Origin: Prevotellaceae bacterium
Lineage (GTDB): Bacteria; Bacteroidota; Bacteroidia; Bacteroidales; Bacteroidaceae
Assembly: GCA_031262085.1 (NCBI GenBank)
Contig: JAISIN010000130.1
Location: 1 to 45,915 of the forward strand
Length of the DNA stretch: 45,915 nt
Direction: 5' to 3'
In this document: positions 33,089-41,375 of the stretch, in pieces
Layout: every line of letters begins with the position of its first letter
Numbering within the stretch: position 1 is the first letter of the stretch
Notes under the pieces: generated by a model
What the model was told of the DNA's origin: nothing
Databases searched by the model: none
Seen by the model: the letters and a program-made list of their open reading frames with translations, nothing else
Made by a program: the position numbers and the translations under genes

Positions 33089-34581
33089 AGAATATCTATC
33101 AGATAGGAGGTGGCGAACTGACCTTCGACATCCTCGAACGTATCATCAACGAGAATCTCAAATTAGAACTGGCGCCCGAAGCACGCGAACGTATACAGCG
33201 CTGTCGCGACTATTTAGACAGTAAGATTGCCCGCTCCGAAGAGCCGCTCTACGGCATAACGACCGGCTTCGGTTCGCTTTGCAACAAAAACATATCGCCC
33301 GATGAGCTGGGCACGTTGCAGGAAAACCTCATCAAAAGTCACGCATGCAGCGTGGGCGAAGAGATACGTCCTGTGGTCGTCAAACTGATGATGCTGCTCA
33401 AGGCGTATGCGCTGTCGCTGGGACACAGCGGGGTACAGGTCATAACCGTGCAACGCATTCTGGATTTCTTTAACAACGATGTAATGCCCATTGTCTACGA
33501 CCGCGGGTCGCTGGGCGCATCGGGCGACTTGGCTCCGCTTGCCAATCTGTTCCTGCCGCTTATCGGCGTAGGAGATGTCTATTACAAAGGGCAGAAACGC
33601 GAAGCCATCAGTGTGCTCGACGAATTTGGGTGGAAACCCGTCCGCTTGATGAGCAAAGAAGGACTGGCGCTACTCAACGGCACGCAGTTCATGAGCGCCA
33701 ACGGCGTATTTGCATTGCTCAAAGCATTCCGCCTGTCGAAGAAAGCCGATCTCATTGCCGCCCTCTCGCTGGAGGCGTTCGACGGACGTATCGATCCGTT
33801 CATGGATTGCATTCAGCGCATCCGCCCGCATCAGGGACAGATAGAGACTGCCGACCACTTCCGCCGTTTGCTGGAAGGAAGCGAGCTGATAGCCCGTCCT
33901 AAAACGCATCTGCAAGACCCATACTCGTTTCGCTGCATACCACAAGTGCACGGCGCCACCAAAGATGCCATTCGGCATGTGTCGCAAGTGTTGCTCACTG
34001 AAATCAACTCGGTAACAGACAATCCCACAATCTTCCCCGACGAAGATTGCATCATCTCGGGAGGAAACTTCCATGGACAGCCTCTCGCCCTGACCTTCGA
34101 CTATCTGGCGATAGCCTTGGCAGAACTGGGAAACATCTCCGAACGTCGGGTGGCGCAGCTCATCATGGGACTACGTGAATTGCCCGAGTTTCTGGTAGCC
34201 AATCCGGGACTGAACTCGGGATTCATGATACCACAGTATGCGGCAGCCTCGATGGTGAGCCAGAACAAGATGTATTGCTACCCCGCCTCCAGCGATTCGA
34301 TTGTCTCCTCCAACGGACAGGAAGACCATGTCAGCATGGGAGCCAATGCAGCTACCAAGCTCTTCCGCATCATGGACAATCTGCAACACATCCTTGCTAT
34401 CGAGCTGATGAACGCTGCGCAAGGCATCGAATTCCGGCGTCCCTTCAAAACGTCGCCCGTATTGGAGCACCTATTGTATCAGTATCGCAAAGAGGTGCCC
34501 TTTGTAAAAGACGACATCGTGATGTATAAGGAGATACACAAGACCGTAGCTTTCCTCAACCGAATGACGAATATTGAATAG
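33085..34581 (+). CDS. hutH: Histidine ammonia-lyase (498 aa)
   Basis: Converts histidine to urocanate. The self-processing MIO triad Ala145-Ser146-Gly147 lies in GSLGASGDLAPLA. YGITTGFGSLC (56-66) carries the catalytic Tyr loop, and the C-terminal half has the expected SSNGQEDHVSMGANAA. Length is typical (about 500). Translation is coupled to fchA by a 4-bp overlap. It ends 6 bp before the convergent ECF sigma gene. Confidence 0.95.
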   Translation: MKNIYQIGGGELTFDILERIINENLKLELAPEARERIQRCRDYLDSKIARSEEPLYGITTGFGSLCNKNISPDELGTLQENLIKSHACSVGEEIRPVVVKLMMLLKAYALSLGHSGVQVITVQRILDFFNNDVMPIVYDRGSLGASGDLAPLANLFLPLIGVGDVYYKGQKREAISVLDEFGWKPVRLMSKEGLALLNGTQFMSANGVFALLKAFRLSKKADLIAALSLEAFDGRIDPFMDCIQRIRPHQGQIETADHFRRLLEGSELIARPKTHLQDPYSFRCIPQVHGATKDAIRHVSQVLLTEINSVTDNPTIFPDEDCIISGGNFHGQPLALTFDYLAIALAELGNISERRVAQLIMGLRELPEFLVANPGLNSGFMIPQYAAASMVSQNKMYCYPASSDSIVSSNGQEDHVSMGANAATKLFRIMDNLQHILAIELMNAAQGIEFRRPFKTSPVLEHLLYQYRKEVPFVKDDIVMYKEIHKTVAFLNRMTNIE

Positions 34582-34587
34582 AGAAGA

Positions 34588-35091
34588 TTAAACGAAGTCT
34601 TTCAGTTCTGCTTGCAGCTTCTTCCGCGTGAAGAAGATGCGGCTTTTTACCGTGCCTAGCGGCAGATCGAGCTTCTCGGCTATCTCGCGATACTTGAAGC
34701 CGGAGACGTGCATAGAGAAAGGCACCTTATACTCCTTAGGGAGCGCATTCACTACACGATGCATCTCTTTGAGGTCGTAAGCGCTCTCGGTGCTTTCGAA
34801 AGCGGTATCTTGCGGCAAATTCAGGTGATATTGGTTGTCGGTGGTGTCTACAAATGTTTGGTCGCGTACCATTTTGCGGTAGTTATTGATAAAGATGTTG
34901 CGCATGATGGTGTACATCCATCCCTTGAAGTTTGTGTCGGGAGCGTACTTGTCTTCATTGTCCAATGCTTTGAGAGAAGTCTCTTGCAACAGGTCATTGG
35001 CATCTTCGCGATTAGCGGTCAGTTTGTACGCAAAGCGTAGCAATTCGTCTTGTAAACCAAGCAAGTCTTTTTGGAAGGTGATACTGTTCAT
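34588..35091 (-). CDS. ECF RNA polymerase sigma factor (167 aa)
   Basis: Region 2 is DLLGLQDELLRFAYKLTANR to NFKGWMYTIMRNIFINNYRK. Region 4 is LPKEYKVPFSMHVSGFKYRE and LPLGTVKSRIFFTRKKLQ. I use ATG 35091 (MNSITFQKDL) because the upstream codons are rich in Asn, Gln and Lys and do not belong to the fold. It has the look of the widespread solo ECF sigma of Bacteroidales with no adjacent anti-sigma gene. A weak -7 element (TAATCTTG, minus strand) lies at 35166-35173. Confidence 0.92.
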   Translation of the reverse strand: MNSITFQKDLLGLQDELLRFAYKLTANREDANDLLQETSLKALDNEDKYAPDTNFKGWMYTIMRNIFINNYRKMVRDQTFVDTTDNQYHLNLPQDTAFESTESAYDLKEMHRVVNALPKEYKVPFSMHVSGFKYREIAEKLDLPLGTVKSRIFFTRKKLQAELKDFV

Positions 35092-35233
35092 AATCTTATT
35101 CTTTTTTTGTTTTTGATTGCTGTTGTTTGTTCGCCGTTGCAACAGGTTCGTTGCCTTTGGCGGTGCAAGATTACGGAGATTCGGCATGTCCAACCCACCG
35201 ATTTTCGTCAATCTTTAGGGGGTAAACTGTCAA

Positions 35234-35271
35234 TTGATAGATTTTGGGTGCTTTTTGATAGATTTTGGGTG
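35234..35271. repeat. Two direct 17-bp repeats, period 21 bp
   Basis: TTGATAGATTTTGGGTG occurs at 35234-35250 and again unchanged at 35255-35271. The repeats lie in the divergent region between the ECF sigma gene and glsA, 43-80 bp upstream of the glsA -7 element. The 21-bp period (two helical turns) would place two protein subunits on the same face. Confidence 0.6.
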
Positions 35272-35313
35272 TAGTTTTCGCCCATTTTATGACGCTTAAT
35301 AAAAAAGTTACTT

Positions 35314-35321
35314 TAATTTTG
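35314..35321 (+). promoter_or_regulatory. -7 promoter element of glsA-glsB
   Basis: TAATTTTG matches TAnnTTTG, 23 bp before ATG 35345. No good -33 TTTG is seen, which may point to activation from the repeats upstream. Confidence 0.55.
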
Positions 35322-35344
35322 CGCATCGTTTCAACTCTAATTGT

Positions 35345-36178
35345 ATGGCAGACGGCACGTTTTTCTTGCTTGACATTGATAAAATACTTCGAGACAAAGC
35401 ACCGAGGTACTACAAATATATTCCCCGCTTCGTCATTTCCTACCTGAAGAAGATTATTCATCAGGAAGAGCTGAACCCTTTTCTGCAAGAATCGAAAGAG
35501 AAGGTCGGCGTAGATTTTCTTCGGGCAAGCTTGGATTTCTTAGATGCCAAGCTCCTTGTAAAAGGAGAAGAGAACCTTCCCCGCGGAGGGTTGTATATCT
35601 TTGTCTCCAACCACCCGCTGGGCGGACAAGACGGTGTAGCGCTGGGCTATATATTGGGAACCGTTTATCAAGGCAAGGTGAAATACTTGGTAAACGACCT
35701 GCTGATGCATCTGCACGGGTTGGCTCCCCTCTTTATTCCCATCAACAAAACCGGCAAGCAAGCCAAAGACTTTCCCAAATTAGTCGAAGCCGGTTTCACT
35801 TCCGACAACCAGCTGATCATGTTTCCTGCCGGCATCTGCTCCCGCAGGCGCAAAGGTATCATTCGCGACTTGGAGTGGAAAAAGACCTTCATCGTAAAGA
35901 GTGTACAGTTTCACCGCGATGTGATACCCATCCACTTCGAGGGACGCAACTCCAACTTCTTCTATAATCTTGCCAATGTATGCAAATTCTTTGGCATTAA
36001 GTTTAATATCGCAATGCTCTATCTGGTAGACGAGATGTTTCGTAACCGCCACAAGACATTCACCATCACCATCGGGAAACCCATTCCGTGGCAAACATTC
36101 GACAAGTCGAAGACGCCGGCGCAATGGGCTGCCTGCGTAAAAGAAGAGGTATATAAGTTACCCGGTGGAGAATCATAA
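35345..36178 (+). CDS. glsA: Acyltransferase, GlsA-like glycine-lipid O-acyltransferase (277 aa)
   Basis: A PlsC-type lysophospholipid acyltransferase fold. The catalytic motif is NHPLGGQDG, an HxxxxD variant (His at about 90, Asp about 95), and FPAGICSRR is the substrate-binding block. In Bacteroides GlsA and GlsB together make glycine lipids: GlsB N-acylates glycine and GlsA adds the second acyl chain by esterification. The gene order GlsA-like then GlsB-like (30 bp apart) supports this. The amino acid acylated here is assumed from relatives. Confidence 0.82.
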   Translation: MADGTFFLLDIDKILRDKAPRYYKYIPRFVISYLKKIIHQEELNPFLQESKEKVGVDFLRASLDFLDAKLLVKGEENLPRGGLYIFVSNHPLGGQDGVALGYILGTVYQGKVKYLVNDLLMHLHGLAPLFIPINKTGKQAKDFPKLVEAGFTSDNQLIMFPAGICSRRRKGIIRDLEWKKTFIVKSVQFHRDVIPIHFEGRNSNFFYNLANVCKFFGIKFNIAMLYLVDEMFRNRHKTFTITIGKPIPWQTFDKSKTPAQWAACVKEEVYKLPGGES

Positions 36179-36208
36179 ACGATTTATATTATATCAACTA
36201 AATAAGAG

Positions 36209-37234
36209 ATGGAAAAGATTATCGAACCGGTGAGCAAGGTGTTGCTGAAAGCGGAGCTTACTGAAGAAAAACGTCTGCGAATGACGAATAAAAGCCACAA
36301 TCAGATATACATCATCACTGCCCACGACTCGCCCCACCTGATGCGCGAGATAGGACGGTTGCGCGAAATCGCATTTCGGGCTGCCGGAGGAGGAACAGGA
36401 ATGGAGATAGACATCGACGAGTATGATACCATGGAGCATCCGTATAAACAACTGATTGTATGGAACCCCGAAGCTGAAGGTATCTTGGGAGGCTATCGCT
36501 ATCTGCCGGGTACGGAGGTGCAGTTGGATGACAAGGGGATACCCATGCTGGCTACTGCACACATGTTTCACTTCTCCGAACGGTTTATGAAAGAGTATCT
36601 GCCCGTTACCATAGAATTGGGGCGCTCGTTCGTTACGCTGGAGTACCAATCGACCCGAGCCGGCAGCAAAGGACTGTTTGCGCTCGATAATCTGTGGGAC
36701 GGATTAGGCGCACTGACCGTCATTATGCCCGAAGTGAAATACTTCTTCGGAAAAGTAACCATGTATCCCAGTTTCCACCGGCAGGGACGCGATATGATAC
36801 TCTATTTCCTGAAGAAACACTTTGCCGACAAAGACAATCTGATTACTCCGCTGAAACCGTTAGAGCTGGAAACTTGTCCAACCGAGCTGGCTGCGCTCTT
36901 CTGTGGAAAAAGCTTCAAGGAAGATTATAAGATATTGAACGGGCAGATACGCAAGGTCGGGTTTAACATCCCTCCATTGGTCAACGCCTATATGAATCTA
37001 AGTCCCACCATGCGTATGTTCGGCACAGCCATTAACTATGGCTTCGGCGATGTAGAAGAGACCGGCATCCTGATTGCTGTCGACGAGATTTTGGCAGAGA
37101 AGCGCATCCGACACATACAATCCTTCATTGAGAATGAGCCGGAAGCTTGTCGAATCACCTCGGGAGCCAACAAGATATTCTACCCAAGTCCCCACCCTGT
37201 TAAGCCTACATCTCCGGAAGACTGTTCCCGTTAA
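36209..37234 (+). CDS. glsB: GNAT-fold N-acyltransferase, GlsB/OlsB-like (341 aa)
   Basis: Resembles the acyl-ACP-dependent N-acyltransferase family (OlsB for ornithine lipids, GlsB for glycine lipids). Visible segments are REIGRLREIAFRAAGGGTG, YDTMEHPYKQLIVWN, ILGGYRYLPG and ELGRSFVTLEYQ. It should transfer a 3-hydroxyacyl chain to the amino group of glycine, giving the commendamide-type lysolipid that GlsA completes. The gene ends 29 bp inside the convergent dgt gene. Confidence 0.82.
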   Translation: MEKIIEPVSKVLLKAELTEEKRLRMTNKSHNQIYIITAHDSPHLMREIGRLREIAFRAAGGGTGMEIDIDEYDTMEHPYKQLIVWNPEAEGILGGYRYLPGTEVQLDDKGIPMLATAHMFHFSERFMKEYLPVTIELGRSFVTLEYQSTRAGSKGLFALDNLWDGLGALTVIMPEVKYFFGKVTMYPSFHRQGRDMILYFLKKHFADKDNLITPLKPLELETCPTELAALFCGKSFKEDYKILNGQIRKVGFNIPPLVNAYMNLSPTMRMFGTAINYGFGDVEETGILIAVDEILAEKRIRHIQSFIENEPEACRITSGANKIFYPSPHPVKPTSPEDCSR

Positions 37235-38558
37235 TCTTCCGGTAGAGGTCGAGAGCGAAGACATCGGTCATGCCCGATATATAATCGAGTACTGCCTGTA
37301 TTCGCCCGTACAGGGTAGGTGCATGAATCGCATACTGATCCGATACACGATTGATCAGCAACTGCGAATAGGCTTTCTCCGGAAAGCTCACCGCTTGTAT
37401 CATCAGGTCGAGCAAGGTACCGATAATGCGAAAGCCTGCCAACTCTATATCTACCACATCGCGCGAACGATAGATCTTCATAGCCGATACCTCGGCACAA
37501 TGACGATAGGCGTCTGCCTGACGTGGTGAGATATGATGGATGAGGCTACCCTCGAAGGTGCCGTTCAGTATCTCTTCTTCATGATTCAGAAACGCATCGA
37601 CACACTCTTTGATAAGCAAGCCTATGACCGATGAGCGCAGATAAGCAATCTGCTCGTTGATGTCGCTTACCATGTGAAACGTTTGTCGGATATGCTCCTT
37701 CCGCTTTTCGTCGAAATAAGCCAGCAGCAACTCTTTCGTCTCGTCGGTAGTGAGCAATTTTAGTTTGTGAGCATCCTCCATGTCCATCAACTGGTAGCAG
37801 ATGTCGTCGGCAGCCTCTACCAGATAAACCAACGGATGACGGGCATATTTCAACGGATGATCGCTGAGCTTCCGCATGCCCAATTCTTCGGCTACACGAC
37901 GGAAGCTGTGTTCTTCGGTGGTAAAGAAGCCAAACTTCGACTTTGTGCCTGCCAAGCTCGATGAGAAGGGATACTTCACGATAGAAGCCAGCGAGGTATA
38001 GGTAAGCACGAATCCCCCCTTACGCCGTCCTTCGAACTGGTGCGTCAGCAGTCTGAAGGCATTGGCATTCCCCTCGAAATGGGTCAGGTCTTCCCATTGC
38101 GCGGCAGTGAGTTGCTCGCCGTTGGCTTGAGGATGTTTGAGTGCTTCCCCTTTCCCCTCGGAGAAGAAAGTAGAGATGGCACGTTCGCCCGAATGTCCGA
38201 AAGGCGGATTGCCCAAGTCGTGTGCCAGACAGGCAGCCGACACGATAGAGCCTATCTCGGGCAAGAAACTCTCTTGCAGCTCGGGACGACGCAACAGGAT
38301 CGCTTTGGCTACATCGTTCCCAAGCGACCTGCCTACACACGATACCTCCAAGCTATGTGTCAACCGGTTGTGTACAAACACACTACCGGGTAGCGGAAAG
38401 ACCTGCGTCTTGTTCTGTAAACGGCGAAAAGGAGCCGAAAAAACCAGCCGGTCATAGTCGCGCTGAAACTCCGAACGATTCTCCTTACGCACCTCGTGAA
38501 ACTCCTCCAAGCCAAACCGTTTGGTTGAAATAAGGGTATACCAATCCATTTGTTGCAT
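37206..38558 (-). CDS. dgt: Deoxyguanosinetriphosphate triphosphohydrolase-like protein (450 aa)
   Basis: Dgt-type HD-domain enzymes hydrolyse dNTPs to nucleosides and triphosphate. The HD motif pieces are NRLTHSLEVSCVGRSLG and CLAHDLGNPPFGHSGE. FSAPFRRLQNKTQVFPL is the N-terminal nucleotide-site block. The promoter element on the minus strand (38579-38586) puts the TSS near 38572, so I start at ATG 38558 (38549 is also possible) and drop the longer upstream frame. It is divergent to dut, so two dNTP-pool enzymes share one 83-bp promoter region. Confidence 0.93.
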   Translation of the reverse strand: MQQMDWYTLISTKRFGLEEFHEVRKENRSEFQRDYDRLVFSAPFRRLQNKTQVFPLPGSVFVHNRLTHSLEVSCVGRSLGNDVAKAILLRRPELQESFLPEIGSIVSAACLAHDLGNPPFGHSGERAISTFFSEGKGEALKHPQANGEQLTAAQWEDLTHFEGNANAFRLLTHQFEGRRKGGFVLTYTSLASIVKYPFSSSLAGTKSKFGFFTTEEHSFRRVAEELGMRKLSDHPLKYARHPLVYLVEAADDICYQLMDMEDAHKLKLLTTDETKELLLAYFDEKRKEHIRQTFHMVSDINEQIAYLRSSVIGLLIKECVDAFLNHEEEILNGTFEGSLIHHISPRQADAYRHCAEVSAMKIYRSRDVVDIELAGFRIIGTLLDLMIQAVSFPEKAYSQLLINRVSDQYAIHAPTLYGRIQAVLDYISGMTDVFALDLYRKINGNSLPEM

Positions 38559-38578
38559 TATTATAATTATTTTGCGTA

Positions 38579-38586
38579 CAAATGTA
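38579..38586 (-). promoter_or_regulatory. -7 promoter element of dgt
   Basis: The minus strand reads TACATTTG, matching TAnnTTTG. The opposite-strand dut promoter is weaker, TACTTTCG at 38609-38616. Confidence 0.55.
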
Positions 38587-38641
38587 AGGCAAATTGATTC
38601 AAAAACTGTACTTTCGCCCAATAAATAGCTATTAATCACTT

Positions 38642-39073
38642 ATGAACGTACAAATAGTCAACCAATCCAAGCATCCGCTGCCTGCGTATGCCACCCTGCT
38701 CTCCTCCGGAATGGACTTGCGCGCCAACCTTTCCGAACCCGTTATGCTACCACCTATGCAACGCTGTCTCATCCCTACGGGGCTGTATATAGCCCTGCCC
38801 GCCGGTTATGAGGCGCAGGTACGACCCCGCAGCGGACTTGCCATCAAACGGGGTGTCACTGTGCTTAACTCGCCCGGCACGATCGATGCCGATTACAGAG
38901 GAGAGATATGCGTGATCTTGGTAAACCTGTCGCAGGAACCATTTGTTATCGAAGACGGAGAACGCATTGCACAGGTAGTGATTGCCCGGCACGAGCAAGT
39001 CGTGTGGCAGGAGGTCGAACAACTCGGCGAAACAGCCCGAGGTGCAGGCGGATTCGGACATACCGGCGTTTAA
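38642..39073 (+). CDS. dut: dUTP diphosphatase (143 aa)
   Basis: A trimeric dUTPase converting dUTP to dUMP. All five motifs are present in order: [14 protein letters not shown], the uracil-binding [17 protein letters not shown], and the glycine-rich [10 protein letters not shown] at the C-terminus. Length is standard. Its TAA overlaps the ATG of the TPR lipoprotein gene (TAATG), so the two are translationally coupled. Confidence 0.95.
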   Translation: MNVQIVNQSKHPLPAYATLLSSGMDLRANLSEPVMLPPMQRCLIPTGLYIALPAGYEAQVRPRSGLAIKRGVTVLNSPGTIDADYRGEICVILVNLSQEPFVIEDGERIAQVVIARHEQVVWQEVEQLGETARGAGGFGHTGV

Positions 39074-40824
39074 TGAAACAAAATGTGAGAAAGATGAAAA
39101 AGATGATACTGCTCGTGCTGGGAGGCATCGCAATCATTGCCTGCAACACCCCCCGACAGACAACACGGGAAGCACTGCCGTCGCGCAACACCCTCAGCGA
39201 AGAGCAACAACGCAAATACGACTATTTCTTTCTGGAGGCTTATCGCCTGAAGACGGAACTCGACAATGCAGGAGCCTTCGATATGCTGAGGCACAGTCTT
39301 GAAATTAATCCGCAGGCGGCGGGAGCCAACTTCGAGATTGCACAGTTCTATCTGGCTATGAACCAACTGCCCAAGGTACAGGAATCGTTAGAGAAGGCGG
39401 TGCAATACAACCCCGACAACTATTGGTTCACACAGGGACTTGCCTCTTTTTACCGCCAACAAGGAGCTGTCGATAAGGCAACCGCCTTACTGGAAGAGAT
39501 GACCCATCGATTTCCGAATCGAGTGGAACCGCTCTATACATTACTCGAAATATACAACCGCACGGAGGCATACTCCAAGTCGATAGCAACACTGAACACC
39601 CTCGAAGAGAAGACCGGCAAGAACGAACAGATCAGCATGGAGAAGCTACGCGTCTATTTGCAGATGAAAGACAACAAAAGCGCTTTTCGCGAGATAGAAG
39701 GGCTGATGGCAGAGTATCCGCTCGACATGCGCTATCCCGTCATACTTGGCGATCTTTATCTGCAAAACGGAAAAACGCAAGAGGCATACACCTTATATAA
39801 TAAGGTACTCACCGAAGACCCCGACAATGCACAAGCACTCTATTCGTTGGCATCGTATTACGAGGTAACCGGGCAGAAAGAGCAATACCGGCAACAATTG
39901 GATACGCTGCTGCTGAACAAGAAGGTCGCATCGGATGTCAAACTCGACGTGATGCGCCGCTTCATGGTCGAGAACAACAACGACAGCGTCCGCGTCATGA
40001 ACCTCTTCGACCGCATCATGGCACAAGAACCCGACGATAGCCGACTGCCCATGTTCTACGCCCGTTATCTTGTGTCCAAGAATATGAACGACAAAGCCAT
40101 ACCGGTGCTGAAGCAGGTACTCGATCTCGAACCTGCCAACTCGGCTGCCCGCATAACATTGCTCGGTGAAGCCATTCGCCAACAAGACACCACAGCCATT
40201 ATCCGTTTGTGCGAAGGAGGGGTAGAGACCAATCCCGATATGCCCGAATTTTACTTCTATCTCGCCATCGGATACAATCAGGCAGATCGTACCGACGACG
40301 CACTGGCTATCTGCAAGAAAGCCGTGAATGGAGTAAGCCCCGATACCAAGAAAGAGGTCATATCCGATTTCTATACCATCATGGCAGACGCTTATCACAT
40401 CAAAGGGATGAATACGGAAGCATATATCGCCTACGATTCGGCATTGGTCTACAACCCAGCCAATGTAGGCGCCCTGAACAACTATGCCTATTATCTTTCG
40501 CTGGAACGGAAGGATTTAGACAAAGCCGAAGAGATGAGTTATAAAACTGTGAAAACCGAACCCAACAATGCTACCTATTTGGATACTTACGCATGGATTC
40601 TCTTCGAAAAGGGTAAATATGCCGAAGCGCGTATATACATCGACAATGCCATCATGAACAACACCGACAAGAGCGATGTGATTGTAGAGCATTGCGGCGA
40701 CATCTACTACATGACCGGCGACCCCGAAGGCGCCTTGAAGTATTGGAAGGAGGCATTGGAGCTGGGAAGCAAGTCGAAAACATTGAAGCAGAAGATCGAA
40801 AAGAAAAAGTATATTCCCGAATGA
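39073..40824 (+). CDS. TPR-repeat lipoprotein (583 aa)
   Basis: A lipoprotein signal (MKKMILLVLGGIAIIAC) follows a short N-terminal extension. ATG 39094 is an alternative start that gives a cleaner signal, but 39073 overlaps the dut stop. The rest is a superhelix of about 12-14 tetratricopeptide repeats, for example AGANFEIAQFYLAMNQLPKV and ALNNYAYYLSLERKDLDKAE. TPR lipoproteins act as assembly scaffolds in the periplasm. It overlaps the DUF4292 gene by 4 bp (ATGA). In Bacteroidales dut, a TPR protein, DUF4292 and an EnvC-like protein commonly sit together. Confidence 0.9.
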   Translation: MKQNVRKMKKMILLVLGGIAIIACNTPRQTTREALPSRNTLSEEQQRKYDYFFLEAYRLKTELDNAGAFDMLRHSLEINPQAAGANFEIAQFYLAMNQLPKVQESLEKAVQYNPDNYWFTQGLASFYRQQGAVDKATALLEEMTHRFPNRVEPLYTLLEIYNRTEAYSKSIATLNTLEEKTGKNEQISMEKLRVYLQMKDNKSAFREIEGLMAEYPLDMRYPVILGDLYLQNGKTQEAYTLYNKVLTEDPDNAQALYSLASYYEVTGQKEQYRQQLDTLLLNKKVASDVKLDVMRRFMVENNNDSVRVMNLFDRIMAQEPDDSRLPMFYARYLVSKNMNDKAIPVLKQVLDLEPANSAARITLLGEAIRQQDTTAIIRLCEGGVETNPDMPEFYFYLAIGYNQADRTDDALAICKKAVNGVSPDTKKEVISDFYTIMADAYHIKGMNTEAYIAYDSALVYNPANVGALNNYAYYLSLERKDLDKAEEMSYKTVKTEPNNATYLDTYAWILFEKGKYAEARIYIDNAIMNNTDKSDVIVEHCGDIYYMTGDPEGALKYWKEALELGSKSKTLKQKIEKKKYIPE

Positions 40825-41375
40825 AAACCAAGGCGTCACTTCTATGGCTGGTGCTCGTAGTGTTATGGACGGGATGCAAAAGCCCTGAACTTGCTACCGT
40901 TGCCGATGCCCGCTACCTGTCGGCAAAGGTCAAACTGACCCTGCCGCATAAAGGCAATGAATCGACGGTCAACGGATCGCTACGGGTGATAGCCGGCGAA
41001 TGTATCCAACTCTCTTTTTTAGTGCCGATGGTGCGCAGCGAAGCTGTCCGCATTGAGATGACTCCCGAGTACGTGCTGATTATCGACCGTACAGAGAGAC
41101 GCTACATCCGCATCTCTCCACAAACCCTCCATACCAAACTATCGGGGGGATACAACTATAATCGCATGGAACGGCTGTTTATGAGTGCCGCGCTAAAAAA
41201 ACGGAAGAGAGTAACGCTTACCCCGCGAGAGCTGGGACTGCCGACTACCGCCAAAGGTCGCATGGTGCTCTCGCGTTTCTCTAACCGGACATTCACCCGT
41301 CGCCCCTCACAGCTCTCTCAACGTTATAAACAAGTCAGTTGGAGAGAATTTACCGAGATGTTGCCGAAACGATGA
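40821..41375 (+). CDS. DUF4292-family lipoprotein (184 aa)
   Basis: Begins MKTKASLLWLVLVVLWTGC, a lipobox with Cys19. The body is a LolA/LolB-like half-barrel pattern (SAKVKLTLPHKG, GSLRVIAGECIQLSFLVPM, RIEMTPEYVLIIDRTERRYI) as in DUF4292. A role in lipoprotein or envelope-lipid handling is inferred from that fold only. Overlaps of 4 bp on both sides (ATGA at 40821 and at 41372) show tight coupling with the TPR and EnvC-like genes. Confidence 0.85.
   Translation: MKTKASLLWLVLVVLWTGCKSPELATVADARYLSAKVKLTLPHKGNESTVNGSLRVIAGECIQLSFLVPMVRSEAVRIEMTPEYVLIIDRTERRYIRISPQTLHTKLSGGYNYNRMERLFMSAALKKRKRVTLTPRELGLPTTAKGRMVLSRFSNRTFTRRPSQLSQRYKQVSWREFTEMLPKR

Noticed and set aside
38559..38639. Longer N-terminus of Dgt
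   Set aside because: The -7 element at 38579-38586 lies inside this stretch, so it would not be transcribed.
38908..39072. 55-codon extension of the TPR protein inside dut
   Set aside because: It is an out-of-frame reading of dut, with Arg-rich composition; the lipoprotein signal starts at 39073 or 39094.
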